A DNA stretch of 64,000 bases from Pseudomonas sp. PA15(2017) (GTDB lineage: Bacteria; Pseudomonadota; Gammaproteobacteria; Pseudomonadales; Pseudomonadaceae), in contig NZ_MSXV01000052.1 in NCBI RefSeq assembly GCF_001945395.1, positions 230,440-294,439 of the forward strand, written 5' to 3'. The notes beneath the pieces are model-generated. The model made no database searches, was not told where the DNA came from, and was given only the letters and a program-made list of their open reading frames with translations. The translations under genes and the position numbers were made by a program. This document shows, one piece after another, positions 29,025-37,870 of the stretch; positions within the stretch are counted from its first letter, which is position 1, and each line of letters begins with the position of its first letter.

Positions 29025-31184
29025 ATGCCTTGCCTGCCCCCGTTCGCCCTGCGCCCACGTCATCTGCTGGCTGCCAGCCTGCTGGGTTGCGCGGCGCTGC
29101 CTGCCGCCCATGCCGAGACCGCGACGGGCAGCCTGCAGCTCGAAGGCGTACAGATCACCGAGCAGGCGCTGACCGAGCAGCAGGCGGCCGCGGAGCAACT
29201 CGAGCGGGTACCCGGCGGCACCAACCTGGTGGACATGCAGCGGGTCGAGCAGGGCCGCGTGGCCGGTAATGCCGATGTGCTGGCCTATCAGCCGGGCGTG
29301 TATGCGCAGTCGCCGGGTAACGAGGGCATCAAGATCGCCATCCGTGGCTCGGGCATCAACCGTGGCCCCGGCTCCCACGCCTCCGGCAACCACATCATGC
29401 TCGACGGCCTGCCGCTGACCGGTTCCGGCGGCACGCCCTACGAGCTGCTCGAGCCCCTGTGGATAAGCCGCGCCGAAGTGCTGCGCGGTGCCAATGGTTT
29501 CGACAAGGGCTCCCTGGCCCTGGGTGGCGCCATCGACTACATCACCCGCACCGGCCGCGATGCCGACAAGCTGCAACTGCGCTATGAAGCCGGCAGTCAC
29601 GGCTACCAGAAGCGCAGCATCAGTTCCGGCCAGGCGCTGGGCGATTTCGATTACTACATCAACCTGACCGACAGCGAATACGACGGTTATCAGGATCACT
29701 CGTCAGGTAAGGGCAAAGGGGTCGCGGCGAACGTTGGCTATCGCCTCAACGAGAATCTGCAGACACGCTTCTACCTACGCTATAGGGAGACCGAGCATGA
29801 AGTACCGGGGCGCCTGAGCAAAGCCGACATCGAACATAACCCGCGCAAGGCCGCTGCCAACAACCTGCGTATCGATGCGCACCGTGACCAGCCCGGCAGC
29901 ACCTGGCTGGCCAACAAGACCACCTGGCAGATCGACGACGACTCCACTCTGGTGGCCGGCCTGGCCTACCACCATTACCCGATGGATATCGTCGAGAACA
30001 GCTCGCCCAACGGCAACACCTATCGGGTGCGCGTGGACTACAGCGACGTGAGCGGCACCCTGAACTACACCCGTCGCCACAGCCTGTTCGGGCTCGACAG
30101 CAGCACCACCATCGGTTTCCGTAGCACCACCAACTTGCCGAGCAGCAAGTCCAGGGAGAATGCCGCGCTGCCGATCAACGTTGGCGGCACCGCCTACCCG
30201 GCCGGCACGCTGATGCGCGCCTACGAGCACCTGGGTTCGGACAACGTGCTGCATATCGGCAACGAAACCGAACTGGCCCCCGACCTGTGGCTGACGGGCG
30301 GCCTGGCGTTGATCTATACCCGCCGTGAAGTAGAAGTGACCTGGCCAGCCACCGACGACACGCTCAGCGAGCACACTTGGGATTACGCGCCGCGTATCGG
30401 CCTGCGCTACCAGCTCAACCCGGACGTGCAGCTCTACGGCAATGTCAGCCGCTCGGTGGAACCGCCCCATGCCTGGTCGATGCTCTGGAGTTCGCCACTG
30501 CGTTTCCCCAACAGCAACCAGCCGTACAGCGCCCGCCAGCGCGCGCCGATCTCGCTGCATAACCAGACCGCCACGACCTTTGAAATCGGCGGCCGTGGCA
30601 ACTCCGTGCTGGGCCAGTGGGATGCGGCCTATTACTACTCGCTGGTACGCCATGAACTGCTGACCGTACCGGTCGAAACCAACGTGTTCTCCGAGGCCAA
30701 CGCCAGCCCCACGATCCACCAGGGCATCGAGCTGGGCCTCGACAGCCCGCTGTGGAACGGTGGCGCGGCAGGCGCCCTGGCCCTGCGCCAGGCCTACACC
30801 TTCAGCGACTTCCATTACCGCGACGACGACGCCTTTGGCGGCAACCGCCTGCCCGGCCTACCCCGCCACTACTACCAGGCCGAGCTGCGCTACGACCACC
30901 CGAGCGGCTTCTACGCCGGGCTCAACACCCAGTACGTATCCAGGGTGGCGGTGGATTACGCCAACTCCTACTACGCCGACGCCTACGCGATTTTCGGCGC
31001 GACCGTGGGCTACGCCTCGCCGAAAGACGACTGGCAAACCTGGCTGGACCTGCGCAACCTGACCGACAAGCGCTACGCCGCCACCGTCACGCCGAACTAC
31101 GACGACAACGGCGCCGACGCCACGCGCTCGACGCCGGGCGAAGGTTTCGGGGCGTTCGTCGGGGTTTCCTACAGTTTCAACTGA
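29025..31184 (+). CDS. TonB-dependent outer-membrane receptor linked to the ABC/monooxygenase operon
   Basis: A 719-aa receptor. A signal peptide (MPCLPPFALRPRHLLAASLLG to PAAHAET, in two parts) is followed directly by the plug (QPGVYAQSPGNEGIKIAIRGSG, then LDGLPLTGSGGTPYELLEP and ISRAEVLRGANGFDKGSLALGGAIDYITR regions) and a barrel ending VGVSYSFN. It lacks the N-terminal signalling (STN) domain, so it is not a sigma-factor transducer even though a sigma gene follows. It belongs to the FecA-like citrate/organic ligand branch by general look. The ATG at 29025 has GGAG upstream; the frame extends to 28878 without a signal peptide. Being divergent from the sulfonate-type operon, it probably brings the same compound across the outer membrane. 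Confidence 0.85.
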   Translation: MPCLPPFALRPRHLLAASLLGCAALPAAHAETATGSLQLEGVQITEQALTEQQAAAEQLERVPGGTNLVDMQRVEQGRVAGNADVLAYQPGVYAQSPGNEGIKIAIRGSGINRGPGSHASGNHIMLDGLPLTGSGGTPYELLEPLWISRAEVLRGANGFDKGSLALGGAIDYITRTGRDADKLQLRYEAGSHGYQKRSISSGQALGDFDYYINLTDSEYDGYQDHSSGKGKGVAANVGYRLNENLQTRFYLRYRETEHEVPGRLSKADIEHNPRKAAANNLRIDAHRDQPGSTWLANKTTWQIDDDSTLVAGLAYHHYPMDIVENSSPNGNTYRVRVDYSDVSGTLNYTRRHSLFGLDSSTTIGFRSTTNLPSSKSRENAALPINVGGTAYPAGTLMRAYEHLGSDNVLHIGNETELAPDLWLTGGLALIYTRREVEVTWPATDDTLSEHTWDYAPRIGLRYQLNPDVQLYGNVSRSVEPPHAWSMLWSSPLRFPNSNQPYSARQRAPISLHNQTATTFEIGGRGNSVLGQWDAAYYYSLVRHELLTVPVETNVFSEANASPTIHQGIELGLDSPLWNGGAAGALALRQAYTFSDFHYRDDDAFGGNRLPGLPRHYYQAELRYDHPSGFYAGLNTQYVSRVAVDYANSYYADAYAIFGATVGYASPKDDWQTWLDLRNLTDKRYAATVTPNYDDNGADATRSTPGEGFGAFVGVSYSFN

Positions 31185-31221
31185 CCGATTGCTCGACGGC
31201 ACGGCGAACGGCTCGCACTCA

Positions 31222-31240
31222 AATAGCAACAATTGTTATT
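31222..31240. promoter_or_regulatory. Fur box upstream of the first ECF sigma gene
   Basis: AATAGCAACAATTGTTATT is a 19-base A/T palindrome centred on CAATTG with AATA/TATT-like ends, inside GC-rich surroundings and 59 bases upstream of the sigma start. This is the expected position of Fur control of an iron-starvation sigma factor. A TTGACA follows at 31250-31255. Confidence 0.6.
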
Positions 31241-31298
31241 TACGAATCATTGACAAATGCCTATCCTCTGGCCGCTTCCGCCAGCCAGAGGATTCACC

Positions 31299-31853
31299 GT
31301 GTCGACTGCCGCGCTCCAGGTCAACATTGCCGCTGTTCGCGAGCCTGCCCAGGTCAACTGGCAAGGTATCGACCTGGGCTGGGCCTACAGCGACCTGCTG
31401 ATTAGCCTAAGCCGCCGCACCCGCTGCGTGCAGCGCGCCTACGATGTGCTGCACGACGCCCTGCTGCGCTTCGCCCTGGCCCAGCACCGCCGGCCCGTCG
31501 AGCAGCCCAACGCCTACCTGCGCCGAGTTGCGCATTCGGTGCTGATCGATTGTTACCGCAGCGAATCGCGCCTGGGATCGCTCGAAGATCACAACCCCGA
31601 AGACGTGGCGCCAGGCCAGGTGGCGCCCTCGTGCGAGCACCTGCTCGACATCCAGCAACGCCTGCAGGCCCTGCAGCGTATTCTCGATTGCCTGCCGGAG
31701 CGTTGCGCCCAGGTGTTCTGGATGGCGCGTATCGAAGGCTACTCCCAGCCCGACATCGCCACGCGCCTGGGCATCAGCCTGAACATGGTCGAACGCCACA
31801 TGATGCGCGCGCTGATCGATCTGCGCCGCGCCCGCGACCTGCTGCAGCCATGA
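31299..31853 (+). CDS. FecI-type ECF sigma factor 1
   Basis: A 184-aa extracytoplasmic-function sigma factor. Region 2 is YDVLHDALLRFALAQHRR...YLRRVAHSVLIDCYRSE, and region 4 is LPERCAQVFWMARIEGYSQPDIATRLGIS with the following helix NMVERHMMRALIDL. The GTG at 31299 has AGAGGA upstream; the open frame begins 14 codons earlier. Its stop overlaps the fecR-type gene (ATGA), and an STN-containing receptor follows, so this is the cytoplasmic output of a cell-surface-signalling set that switches on receptor production when the siderophore binds. Confidence 0.92.
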   Translation: MSTAALQVNIAAVREPAQVNWQGIDLGWAYSDLLISLSRRTRCVQRAYDVLHDALLRFALAQHRRPVEQPNAYLRRVAHSVLIDCYRSESRLGSLEDHNPEDVAPGQVAPSCEHLLDIQQRLQALQRILDCLPERCAQVFWMARIEGYSQPDIATRLGISLNMVERHMMRALIDLRRARDLLQP

Positions 31854-32779
31854 GTGACGCCACCACCCAGGCGGCCGCCTGGTTCCTGCGCATCCGCGGT
31901 GACGCCAGCCTGGCGCAGCAACCGGCCTTTCGCAGCTGGCTGGCGGCGAACCCCGAACACGCCGAGGAGTACAGCGCCTTCGAAGCGCTGTGGAACGACT
32001 TCGGCAGCACCAGCCGCACCGAAGCCCTCGCTCAGGCCATGGAGCACCAGCAGCGCCAGCGGCCAGGCTACCTGCGCCGCGGCGCCTGTGCGCTGTTGCT
32101 GATGCTGGCCGCCGCTGCCGGCTGGCTTGGTTACCGGCTGAGCCCCCAGGAAATGGCACTGCGGACACCGATCGGCGAGCGCCAGCAGATCACCCTGCGC
32201 GACGGCAGCGAGCTGCAGCTCAATGCCGCCACCGAAATCGACGTGCGCTACAGCTGGCGCCAGCGCCAGGTTGACCTGCGCCAGGGCGAGGCGCTATTCG
32301 ACGTGACGCGTAACCCGTACCGGCCGTTCGTGATCGACAGCGGCCTGGCGCAGATCACCGTGCGTGGCACCCGCTTCGTGGTCAACCGCCTGCCGGGCCG
32401 CCTGCGGGTCAGCGTCGACCATGGCCTGGTGGAAGTGGCCAGCAGCCGCCAGCCCGATGAAGTCTGGCAGGTCGGCGCCGGCCAGGTGATCGAGGTCGAT
32501 GGCGCCGGCCATCTGCATAGGGCCGACCTGGCTGCCAGCAATGCCCTGGCCTTCACCCGCGGCAACCTGGTGTTCGAGAACGCCGACCTTGGCGAAATCG
32601 CCGCCAGCCTGTCGCGCTACCGCCAACGCCCGGTGCAGGCCCAGGCGAATCTTCCACAGCCGCGCATCAGCGCGGTGCTGCAACTGAGCGATGTCGAGGA
32701 CTTCATCCGCGCCCTGCCGAACATCGCCCCCGTGCGGGTCCGCGAGGGCGCGCAGCACACCGAACTGCGCCCGCGCTGA
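31850..32779 (+). CDS. FecR-type anti-sigma factor 1
   Basis: A 309-aa single-pass inner-membrane regulator. The cytoplasmic N-terminus (DUF4880, WFLRIRGDASLAQQPAFRSWL, then NPEHAEEYSAFEALW) binds the sigma factor. One helix (residues ~84-102, CALLLMLAAAAGWLG) spans the membrane. The periplasmic FecR domain holds TPIGERQQITLRDGSELQLNA and FDVTRNPYRPFVIDSG, and its C-terminal STN-like part meets the receptor. The ATG overlaps the sigma stop by 4 bases. It relays the state of the receptor at 32867 to the sigma factor. Confidence 0.92.
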   Translation: MSDATTQAAAWFLRIRGDASLAQQPAFRSWLAANPEHAEEYSAFEALWNDFGSTSRTEALAQAMEHQQRQRPGYLRRGACALLLMLAAAAGWLGYRLSPQEMALRTPIGERQQITLRDGSELQLNAATEIDVRYSWRQRQVDLRQGEALFDVTRNPYRPFVIDSGLAQITVRGTRFVVNRLPGRLRVSVDHGLVEVASSRQPDEVWQVGAGQVIEVDGAGHLHRADLAASNALAFTRGNLVFENADLGEIAASLSRYRQRPVQAQANLPQPRISAVLQLSDVEDFIRALPNIAPVRVREGAQHTELRPR

Positions 32780-32805
32780 CGACCGTTCGTCGCCCAGGTA
32801 TCAGG

Positions 32806-32811
32806 GGAAAT
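32806..32811 (+). promoter_or_regulatory. Candidate ECF -35 element before receptor 1
   Basis: GGAAAT (within AGGGGAAATCC) sits 56 bases upstream of the receptor start. FecI-type promoters use GGAAAT as the -35 element. No convincing -10 can be named, so this rests on position plus a six-base match. Confidence 0.25.
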
Positions 32812-32866
32812 CCAACGCACGCCGTCAGTCAGGCATCCCACTCCCGACTCTGAAAAGGATGTCCTG

Positions 32867-35263
32867 ATGCCCCACTCATCCCTGCGCAACCTGCTGGCCG
32901 TCGTCAGCGTCGCGCTGGTGGCGCCTGCCTTGGCCGCGCCGGTCGAGCTCAACCTGCCGGCCCAGCCCCTGAGCGTGTCCCTGCGCCAACTGGGCGAAGC
33001 CGCTGGCCTGAGCATCGCGGCAGACAGCAGCCTGACCGGCCACCTGCAGGCGCCCGCCGTGAATGGCATGCTGGAGCCAACGGTGGCGCTGCAACGGCTG
33101 CTGGCCGGCAGCGGCCTGAGTTACCAGCACGCTGGCAACACCCTGATCATCACCCGTGACGACCTCGGCAGCTCGCTGCAACTGGATGCCACCAGCATCA
33201 CCGGCACGGGCCTGGGCGACACCACCGAGGGCACCGGTTCCTACGCCACCGGCTCGACCAGCACGGCGACCAAGCTGCCGCTGACCCTGCGCGAAACGCC
33301 GCAGTCAGTGAGCGTGATCAGCCGCCAGCGCATGGATGACCAGAACCTCACGCAGCTCACCGACGCGGTGCGCCAGGCGCCTGGCTTGAGCATGACCCAA
33401 AGTGGCAATACCGGCTCGGATAGCAGCCCGATCTATTCACGAGGTTTCCAGGTTGAGAATTACCAGATCGACGGGGAGCCCATGTTGGGTGCCGGCTACA
33501 TGTCGATCTTCCAGAGCAACGACCTGACACTCTACGACCGTATCGAAGTGATCCGCGGCGCCACCGGTTTGACCAATGGCGTCGGCACGCCCGGCGCGAC
33601 CATCAACCTGGTGCGCAAACGTCCTACCAGCGAGTGGAAAAGCAGCGTCGGCCTGAAGACCGGCTCCTGGGACAACAATTCGATCGAACTGGACAGCGGC
33701 GGCCCGCTCAACGAAAGCGGCACCGTACGAGCGCGCATGGTCGCGGCCTATCGCGACGCCGGCTCGCATATCGATCGCCTCAACGAGCGTCACAAGGTGC
33801 TCTACGGCATCGTCGAGGCGGACCTGACGCCGGGCACGCTGCTTAGCGTCGGAGCTGACGTGCAGCACCACGACGCCAACAACCACGCGCGCCTCGGCCT
33901 GCCGCTCTACTACAGTGACGGCTCGAAAACCGACTGGTCGCGAGCGGATTCGGCCGCCACTGCCTGGGGCTACTCCGAGCGCCACTACGCCTCAGGTTTT
34001 GCCTCTGTGGATCAACAGTTGACCGACGACTGGAAAGCCAGAATCACCCTCAGCCGTGGGCGTTATGAATACGATGAGGTGCTTGGCCACACCTCGTCGA
34101 CCGCGTATCCAGACCGGCTGACCGGTACTGGCGGCACTGTCTGGGGTGGCCGCTGGGGGGCAAAGCCCGTGCAGGACAGCCTCGACATGCACGTTCGCGG
34201 AAGCTTCGAGCTGTTCGGCCAGCAGCATGATCTGGTGGTTGGTCACTCGCGTCAGGAGACCCGCTACAAGGCCGATAACTACGACCTGTGGACCTACGCT
34301 GGCTGGAGCAACGTGATCCCGACCTACAACGGCTGGGATGGCAAGACGCCCGCAAAACCGGATATCCCGGTCAACGGCCGCACCGATTACAACGAAAATC
34401 AGCAGGCCACCTACGGCAGCCTGCGCCTGCGCACTACCGACCAGCTTTCGGTGTTCCTCGGCGCACGTGTCAGCGATTGGGAAAATGTGCGCAAGGTCGA
34501 CAACTACGCCAGCGCCGATACCAACACCCGACGCACGGAAACAGGCGTGATCACCCCCTTCGCCGGCTTGGTCTACGACTTCGACGACACCTGGTCGGCC
34601 TATGCGAGCTACACCACCATCTTCAAGCCGCAAAACAATCGCCTGCTCGATGGCAGTTATATCGACCCATTGGAGGGCGAAGGTTACGAGGTGGGGATCA
34701 AGGCCGGCTTCTTCGAAGACCGCTTGAACTTTTCCACGGCGATCTACCAGATCGAACAGGACAACCTGGCCGTTGCCATCCCTGACACTTACGTTACAGG
34801 CACGACCGATCGCGCCTACACGGCGGAGTCCGGCACCAAGACCCGCGGATTCGAAGTGGAGTTGACGGGCGAGCTACAACCGAACTGGCAGCTGAGCAGC
34901 AGTTTCTCGCGCAATATCGTGCAGGACAGCAACGGCCGCGCCCTGAACACTAATATCCCGCAGAACACCGCCAAGCTGTTTACCAGCTACCTGATCGAAA
35001 ACCTCGGTAACGGCCTGACCCTGGGCGGCGGGGTGAACTGGCAGAACGCGATCTACACCGATGGCCGCGGGCCAAACAGCGTGCGCTTTACCCAGGAGAG
35101 CTATGCCGTGGTGGACCTGATGGCCCGTTACCCCATCACCGAACAGCTCAGCGCGACGCTGAACGTCAACAACCTGCTGGACAAGGCGTACTACACCAGT
35201 ACTTCGTCGGCCTTCTACGGCACCCCGCGCAACGCGACGCTGGGGCTGCGCCTGGCATTCTAG
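32867..35263 (+). CDS. TonB-dependent siderophore receptor and transducer 1 (FpvA/FoxA/FhuE-like)
   Basis: A 798-aa outer-membrane receptor with an N-terminal signalling domain. The signal peptide ends at LAAPVE, and STN residues ~27-100 read LNLPAQPLSVSLRQLGEAAGLS. A TonB-box region follows (LDATSITGTG). The plug has LRETPQSVSVISRQRMDDQNL and IYSRGFQVENYQIDG, then IEVIRGATGLTNGVGTPGATINLVRKRP. The barrel ends LGLRLAF. The phrase ETPQSVSVI is typical of the hydroxamate/pyoverdine group of receptors (FpvA, FoxA, FhuE). AAAAGGATGTCC precedes the ATG. It is the third gene of the sigma-fecR-receptor set and should signal through them. Confidence 0.92.
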   Translation: MPHSSLRNLLAVVSVALVAPALAAPVELNLPAQPLSVSLRQLGEAAGLSIAADSSLTGHLQAPAVNGMLEPTVALQRLLAGSGLSYQHAGNTLIITRDDLGSSLQLDATSITGTGLGDTTEGTGSYATGSTSTATKLPLTLRETPQSVSVISRQRMDDQNLTQLTDAVRQAPGLSMTQSGNTGSDSSPIYSRGFQVENYQIDGEPMLGAGYMSIFQSNDLTLYDRIEVIRGATGLTNGVGTPGATINLVRKRPTSEWKSSVGLKTGSWDNNSIELDSGGPLNESGTVRARMVAAYRDAGSHIDRLNERHKVLYGIVEADLTPGTLLSVGADVQHHDANNHARLGLPLYYSDGSKTDWSRADSAATAWGYSERHYASGFASVDQQLTDDWKARITLSRGRYEYDEVLGHTSSTAYPDRLTGTGGTVWGGRWGAKPVQDSLDMHVRGSFELFGQQHDLVVGHSRQETRYKADNYDLWTYAGWSNVIPTYNGWDGKTPAKPDIPVNGRTDYNENQQATYGSLRLRTTDQLSVFLGARVSDWENVRKVDNYASADTNTRRTETGVITPFAGLVYDFDDTWSAYASYTTIFKPQNNRLLDGSYIDPLEGEGYEVGIKAGFFEDRLNFSTAIYQIEQDNLAVAIPDTYVTGTTDRAYTAESGTKTRGFEVELTGELQPNWQLSSSFSRNIVQDSNGRALNTNIPQNTAKLFTSYLIENLGNGLTLGGGVNWQNAIYTDGRGPNSVRFTQESYAVVDLMARYPITEQLSATLNVNNLLDKAYYTSTSSAFYGTPRNATLGLRLAF

Positions 35264-35270
35264 TTGCCAC

Positions 35271-35299
35271 GAGCCCGGAGACAACGGTCTTCGGGCTTG
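35271..35299. terminator. Candidate bidirectional hairpin between convergent receptors
   Basis: AGCCCGgAG (35272-35280) pairs with CTtCGGGCT (35289-35297) around an 8-base loop. It lies 8 bases after receptor 1 and about 25 bases before the end of convergent receptor 2. The T tract is short, so efficiency is uncertain. Confidence 0.45.
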
Positions 35300-35323
35300 C
35301 CAATCCGTGGCGATGGGCTGGAG

Positions 35324-37729
35324 TTAGAAATCCAGAGTGGCCGATACCTTGAGCGTGCGCGGCTCGCCCTGGGTCAGGTAGCCGCCGTTGGTAGAGGCCC
35401 AGTAGTCCTTGCCTGCCACGTTTTCCACCCCGGCACGCAGCGTCACACCACGCTGCTCGACCTTGAAGGCGTAGCGGGCACCAAGATCGACGCGCGTCCA
35501 GGCTGGGATGCTGTAATTGTTCGCCGAGTCGTAGAACTGCCCGCCGGTGCGCAGCAGCAGACCATTGAGGGCCAGACCAGGAACCCCCGGAACATCCCAA
35601 TCCGCGCTCAGGTTGAACTGGAACTCGGGCACACCGACGGCACGGTTACCCTCGGTGCCACTGACACCACCGCTCAACTCAGAGTCGATCCAGGTGCCTC
35701 CGGCCAGTAAACGCAGGCCAGGCAAGGGCTCACCAAACACGCTCAATTCGACGCCCTGGTTACGCTGTTGTGCGTCCACCCGGTAGGTGCCATCGCCACC
35801 CAATACGCCCTGAGGCAGCTCGATACGATAGACACCGAGGCTCCCACCGTAGAGGCCCCAGTCCAACTTCATGCCCGCCTCGGTCTGCTTGGCTCGATAG
35901 GGTGCGAACACCTCGTTGCGGTTATTGGCAGTAGCCGGAGCCGTCTGTCCTTGCTGCAGCGACTCGATGCGGTTGGCGTAGAGCGACAGGTATTCGGTGG
36001 GTTTGACCACCAGCCCATAGGCCGGCGTGGTGATGCTTTCCTGGTAGTTGGCGGTACGGGAGCGGTTTGCCGCACTCCAGGCGTCCGAGCCAATCGATTG
36101 TCGGCGAGCACCCAGCGTCAACAACACACGGTCATCGATGAAGCCCAGCGTTTCGGAGACTGCCAGGCTACGGTTCTGCACCTTGGCGGTGGTCTTCGGA
36201 TCATGGATGTCACCTGCACGGGTGGTGGCGACCGGCTCGGCTACATCGACTGGATCATAGAGGTTGCCGAAGCGTCGGCTGCCTGCAGCCGTTGACTCGA
36301 AGGCATTCCTCTTTTCCGTCCACAGACCGTTCACTGCCAGATTGAGTTGGTGGCTCACGGAGCCTGTGGTGAAGCTGCCTCGCACCCCGGCCAGCGCGCT
36401 GAGGTTCTCCTGATCGAGCGGCGAATACAGCCGCCCGACACGCGCTGCCCCATCAAGCGCATTCACGTAGGTCGATCCATAAATGCCATTCTCGCGGGTG
36501 TACTTGCCGCCAGCGGCCATGTACGCCGTCCAGTGATCGCTCAGGTCGTACTCGGCATTGAGCATTGCATAGGTATCTTCCAGCTGTGACCAGCTCCAGG
36601 GCTGTGCATAGTTACCCTTGGAGTCCGGAGCCTTGGGCGTTTTACCACCAAGCCTGGTGGTCAGCGCGTTGGTGTCCAGATATACCGGAGGACGCCCTTC
36701 GTTGACCCGCTGTTTCTGGTAGCCGAAATCGGTCGAGACCCGCAGCTTGTCACCACGGTAGTCGAGGCCGACTGCCGCCAGAGTGAAGTGCTTGCTTTCG
36801 TCGTCGATGGCGCTCTCACCCTCACGCTTGGCCAGGTTGACGCGAACGCCAAAACGGTTGTCCTCGCCAAAACGCTGGCCAAGGTCGACGTGCGTACCGA
36901 CCCGACTGTCGCTGCCGTAGTCCACGGTCAAGCTTCGGGTCGGTGTGTCCTCGGCATGTTTGGACACGACGTTGATCGCCCCACCGATGCCGCTACCGCC
37001 AGGCGCAAATCCATTGAGGAAGGCATTGGCGCCCTTGAACACTTCGACCCGCTCGACGGACTCGGCTGAAATGATCTGCCTTGGCAGGATGCCGTACAGG
37101 CCATTGAAGGCGATATCGTCGCTGTACAGTTGGAAGCCGCGAATCACGAACACTTGCGAAAAGTTGCCGAAGCCGTAGGACTGGCGCACCGCCGAATCGC
37201 TGTTGAGGGCGTCACCCAGGCTCTGCGCCTGGCGATTCCTGATCAGCTCGGAGGTGTAGCTGCTGAAGCTGAACGGCACATCCTGCATATCCTGATTGCC
37301 CAGCATGCCGATCCGCGCGCCGCGGGCGACCTGGCCACCAGCGTACTCGACCGGCAGATCCTGGCGCCCATCGGCCTGGCCACTCACGGTGGTGGCGTCG
37401 AGCTGCAGCGAGCCGGCGTCACTGCTCAGCGGCAACAGGCTGACCGTGCCGTCGGCACCGATCAGATAGCTCAGGCCACTGCCCTGCAACAGCCGCTGCA
37501 GGCCCTCGCCCACCGAATAATCGCCCTTGAGGGCCGGTGCCTGACGCTCGCTGGGGGTCAGGCTGGCATCGTAGAGCAGGCGCACGTTGGCCTGCTCGGC
37601 GAAGTCGGTCAGCGCCGCGTCGAGCGGCTGAGCCGGGAGGTCGAACTCCAGGGCCAAGGCGCTGGTGGCGGCGAGCAGCAGGTGGGCGGTGGCGATGGCT
37701 CGCCAGAGAGGGGTACGCGTCAGGCGCAT
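35324..37729 (-). CDS. TonB-dependent siderophore receptor and transducer 2 (FhuA/FiuA-like)
   Basis: An 801-aa receptor, again with an STN domain: signal peptide to TSALALE, then FDLPAQPLDAALTDFAEQAN and LQRLLQGSGLSYLIGADG. The linker LQLDATTVSGQ holds the TonB-box zone. The plug carries DVPFSFSSYTSELIRNRQAQSLGD, split as DVPFSFSSYTSEL and RNRQAQSLGD, then FVIRGFQLYSDDIAFNG and GSGIGGAINVVSK. The barrel ends KVSATLDF. Plug wording (VPFSFSSYT, GLYGILPRQ) resembles the FcuA/FiuA ferrichrome-type group rather than receptor 1, so the two systems probably bind different siderophores. It is convergent with receptor 1, with 60 bases between the stops. Confidence 0.9.
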   Translation of the reverse strand: MRLTRTPLWRAIATAHLLLAATSALALEFDLPAQPLDAALTDFAEQANVRLLYDASLTPSERQAPALKGDYSVGEGLQRLLQGSGLSYLIGADGTVSLLPLSSDAGSLQLDATTVSGQADGRQDLPVEYAGGQVARGARIGMLGNQDMQDVPFSFSSYTSELIRNRQAQSLGDALNSDSAVRQSYGFGNFSQVFVIRGFQLYSDDIAFNGLYGILPRQIISAESVERVEVFKGANAFLNGFAPGGSGIGGAINVVSKHAEDTPTRSLTVDYGSDSRVGTHVDLGQRFGEDNRFGVRVNLAKREGESAIDDESKHFTLAAVGLDYRGDKLRVSTDFGYQKQRVNEGRPPVYLDTNALTTRLGGKTPKAPDSKGNYAQPWSWSQLEDTYAMLNAEYDLSDHWTAYMAAGGKYTRENGIYGSTYVNALDGAARVGRLYSPLDQENLSALAGVRGSFTTGSVSHQLNLAVNGLWTEKRNAFESTAAGSRRFGNLYDPVDVAEPVATTRAGDIHDPKTTAKVQNRSLAVSETLGFIDDRVLLTLGARRQSIGSDAWSAANRSRTANYQESITTPAYGLVVKPTEYLSLYANRIESLQQGQTAPATANNRNEVFAPYRAKQTEAGMKLDWGLYGGSLGVYRIELPQGVLGGDGTYRVDAQQRNQGVELSVFGEPLPGLRLLAGGTWIDSELSGGVSGTEGNRAVGVPEFQFNLSADWDVPGVPGLALNGLLLRTGGQFYDSANNYSIPAWTRVDLGARYAFKVEQRGVTLRAGVENVAGKDYWASTNGGYLTQGEPRTLKVSATLDF

Positions 37730-37823
37730 GCTGAATTTCCTGTGTTCTGCATAAGTTCATGCGAAGAAGTCGCATTTGCAGAGAGGAAGACGAACCACCC
37801 GCACGTTTCTGAACCGCATCCGT

Positions 37824-37833
37824 GATTATTTTC
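37824..37833 (-). promoter_or_regulatory. Candidate ECF -35 element before receptor 2
   Basis: On the minus strand GGAAAATAAT lies 95 bases upstream of the receptor 2 start, in the space after fecR2. It shares GGAAA(A)T with the site before receptor 1. A matching -10 is not obvious. Confidence 0.25.
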
Positions 37834-37870
37834 CAGCGCGCGCCAATGTCGCGAATCGTACGGAGGCGGA

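Noticed and set aside
29025..32779. Receptor at 29025 as the partner of sigma 1 and FecR 1
   Set aside because: It lacks an STN signalling domain, while the receptor directly after fecR1 has one; a Fur-like site also separates it from the sigma gene.
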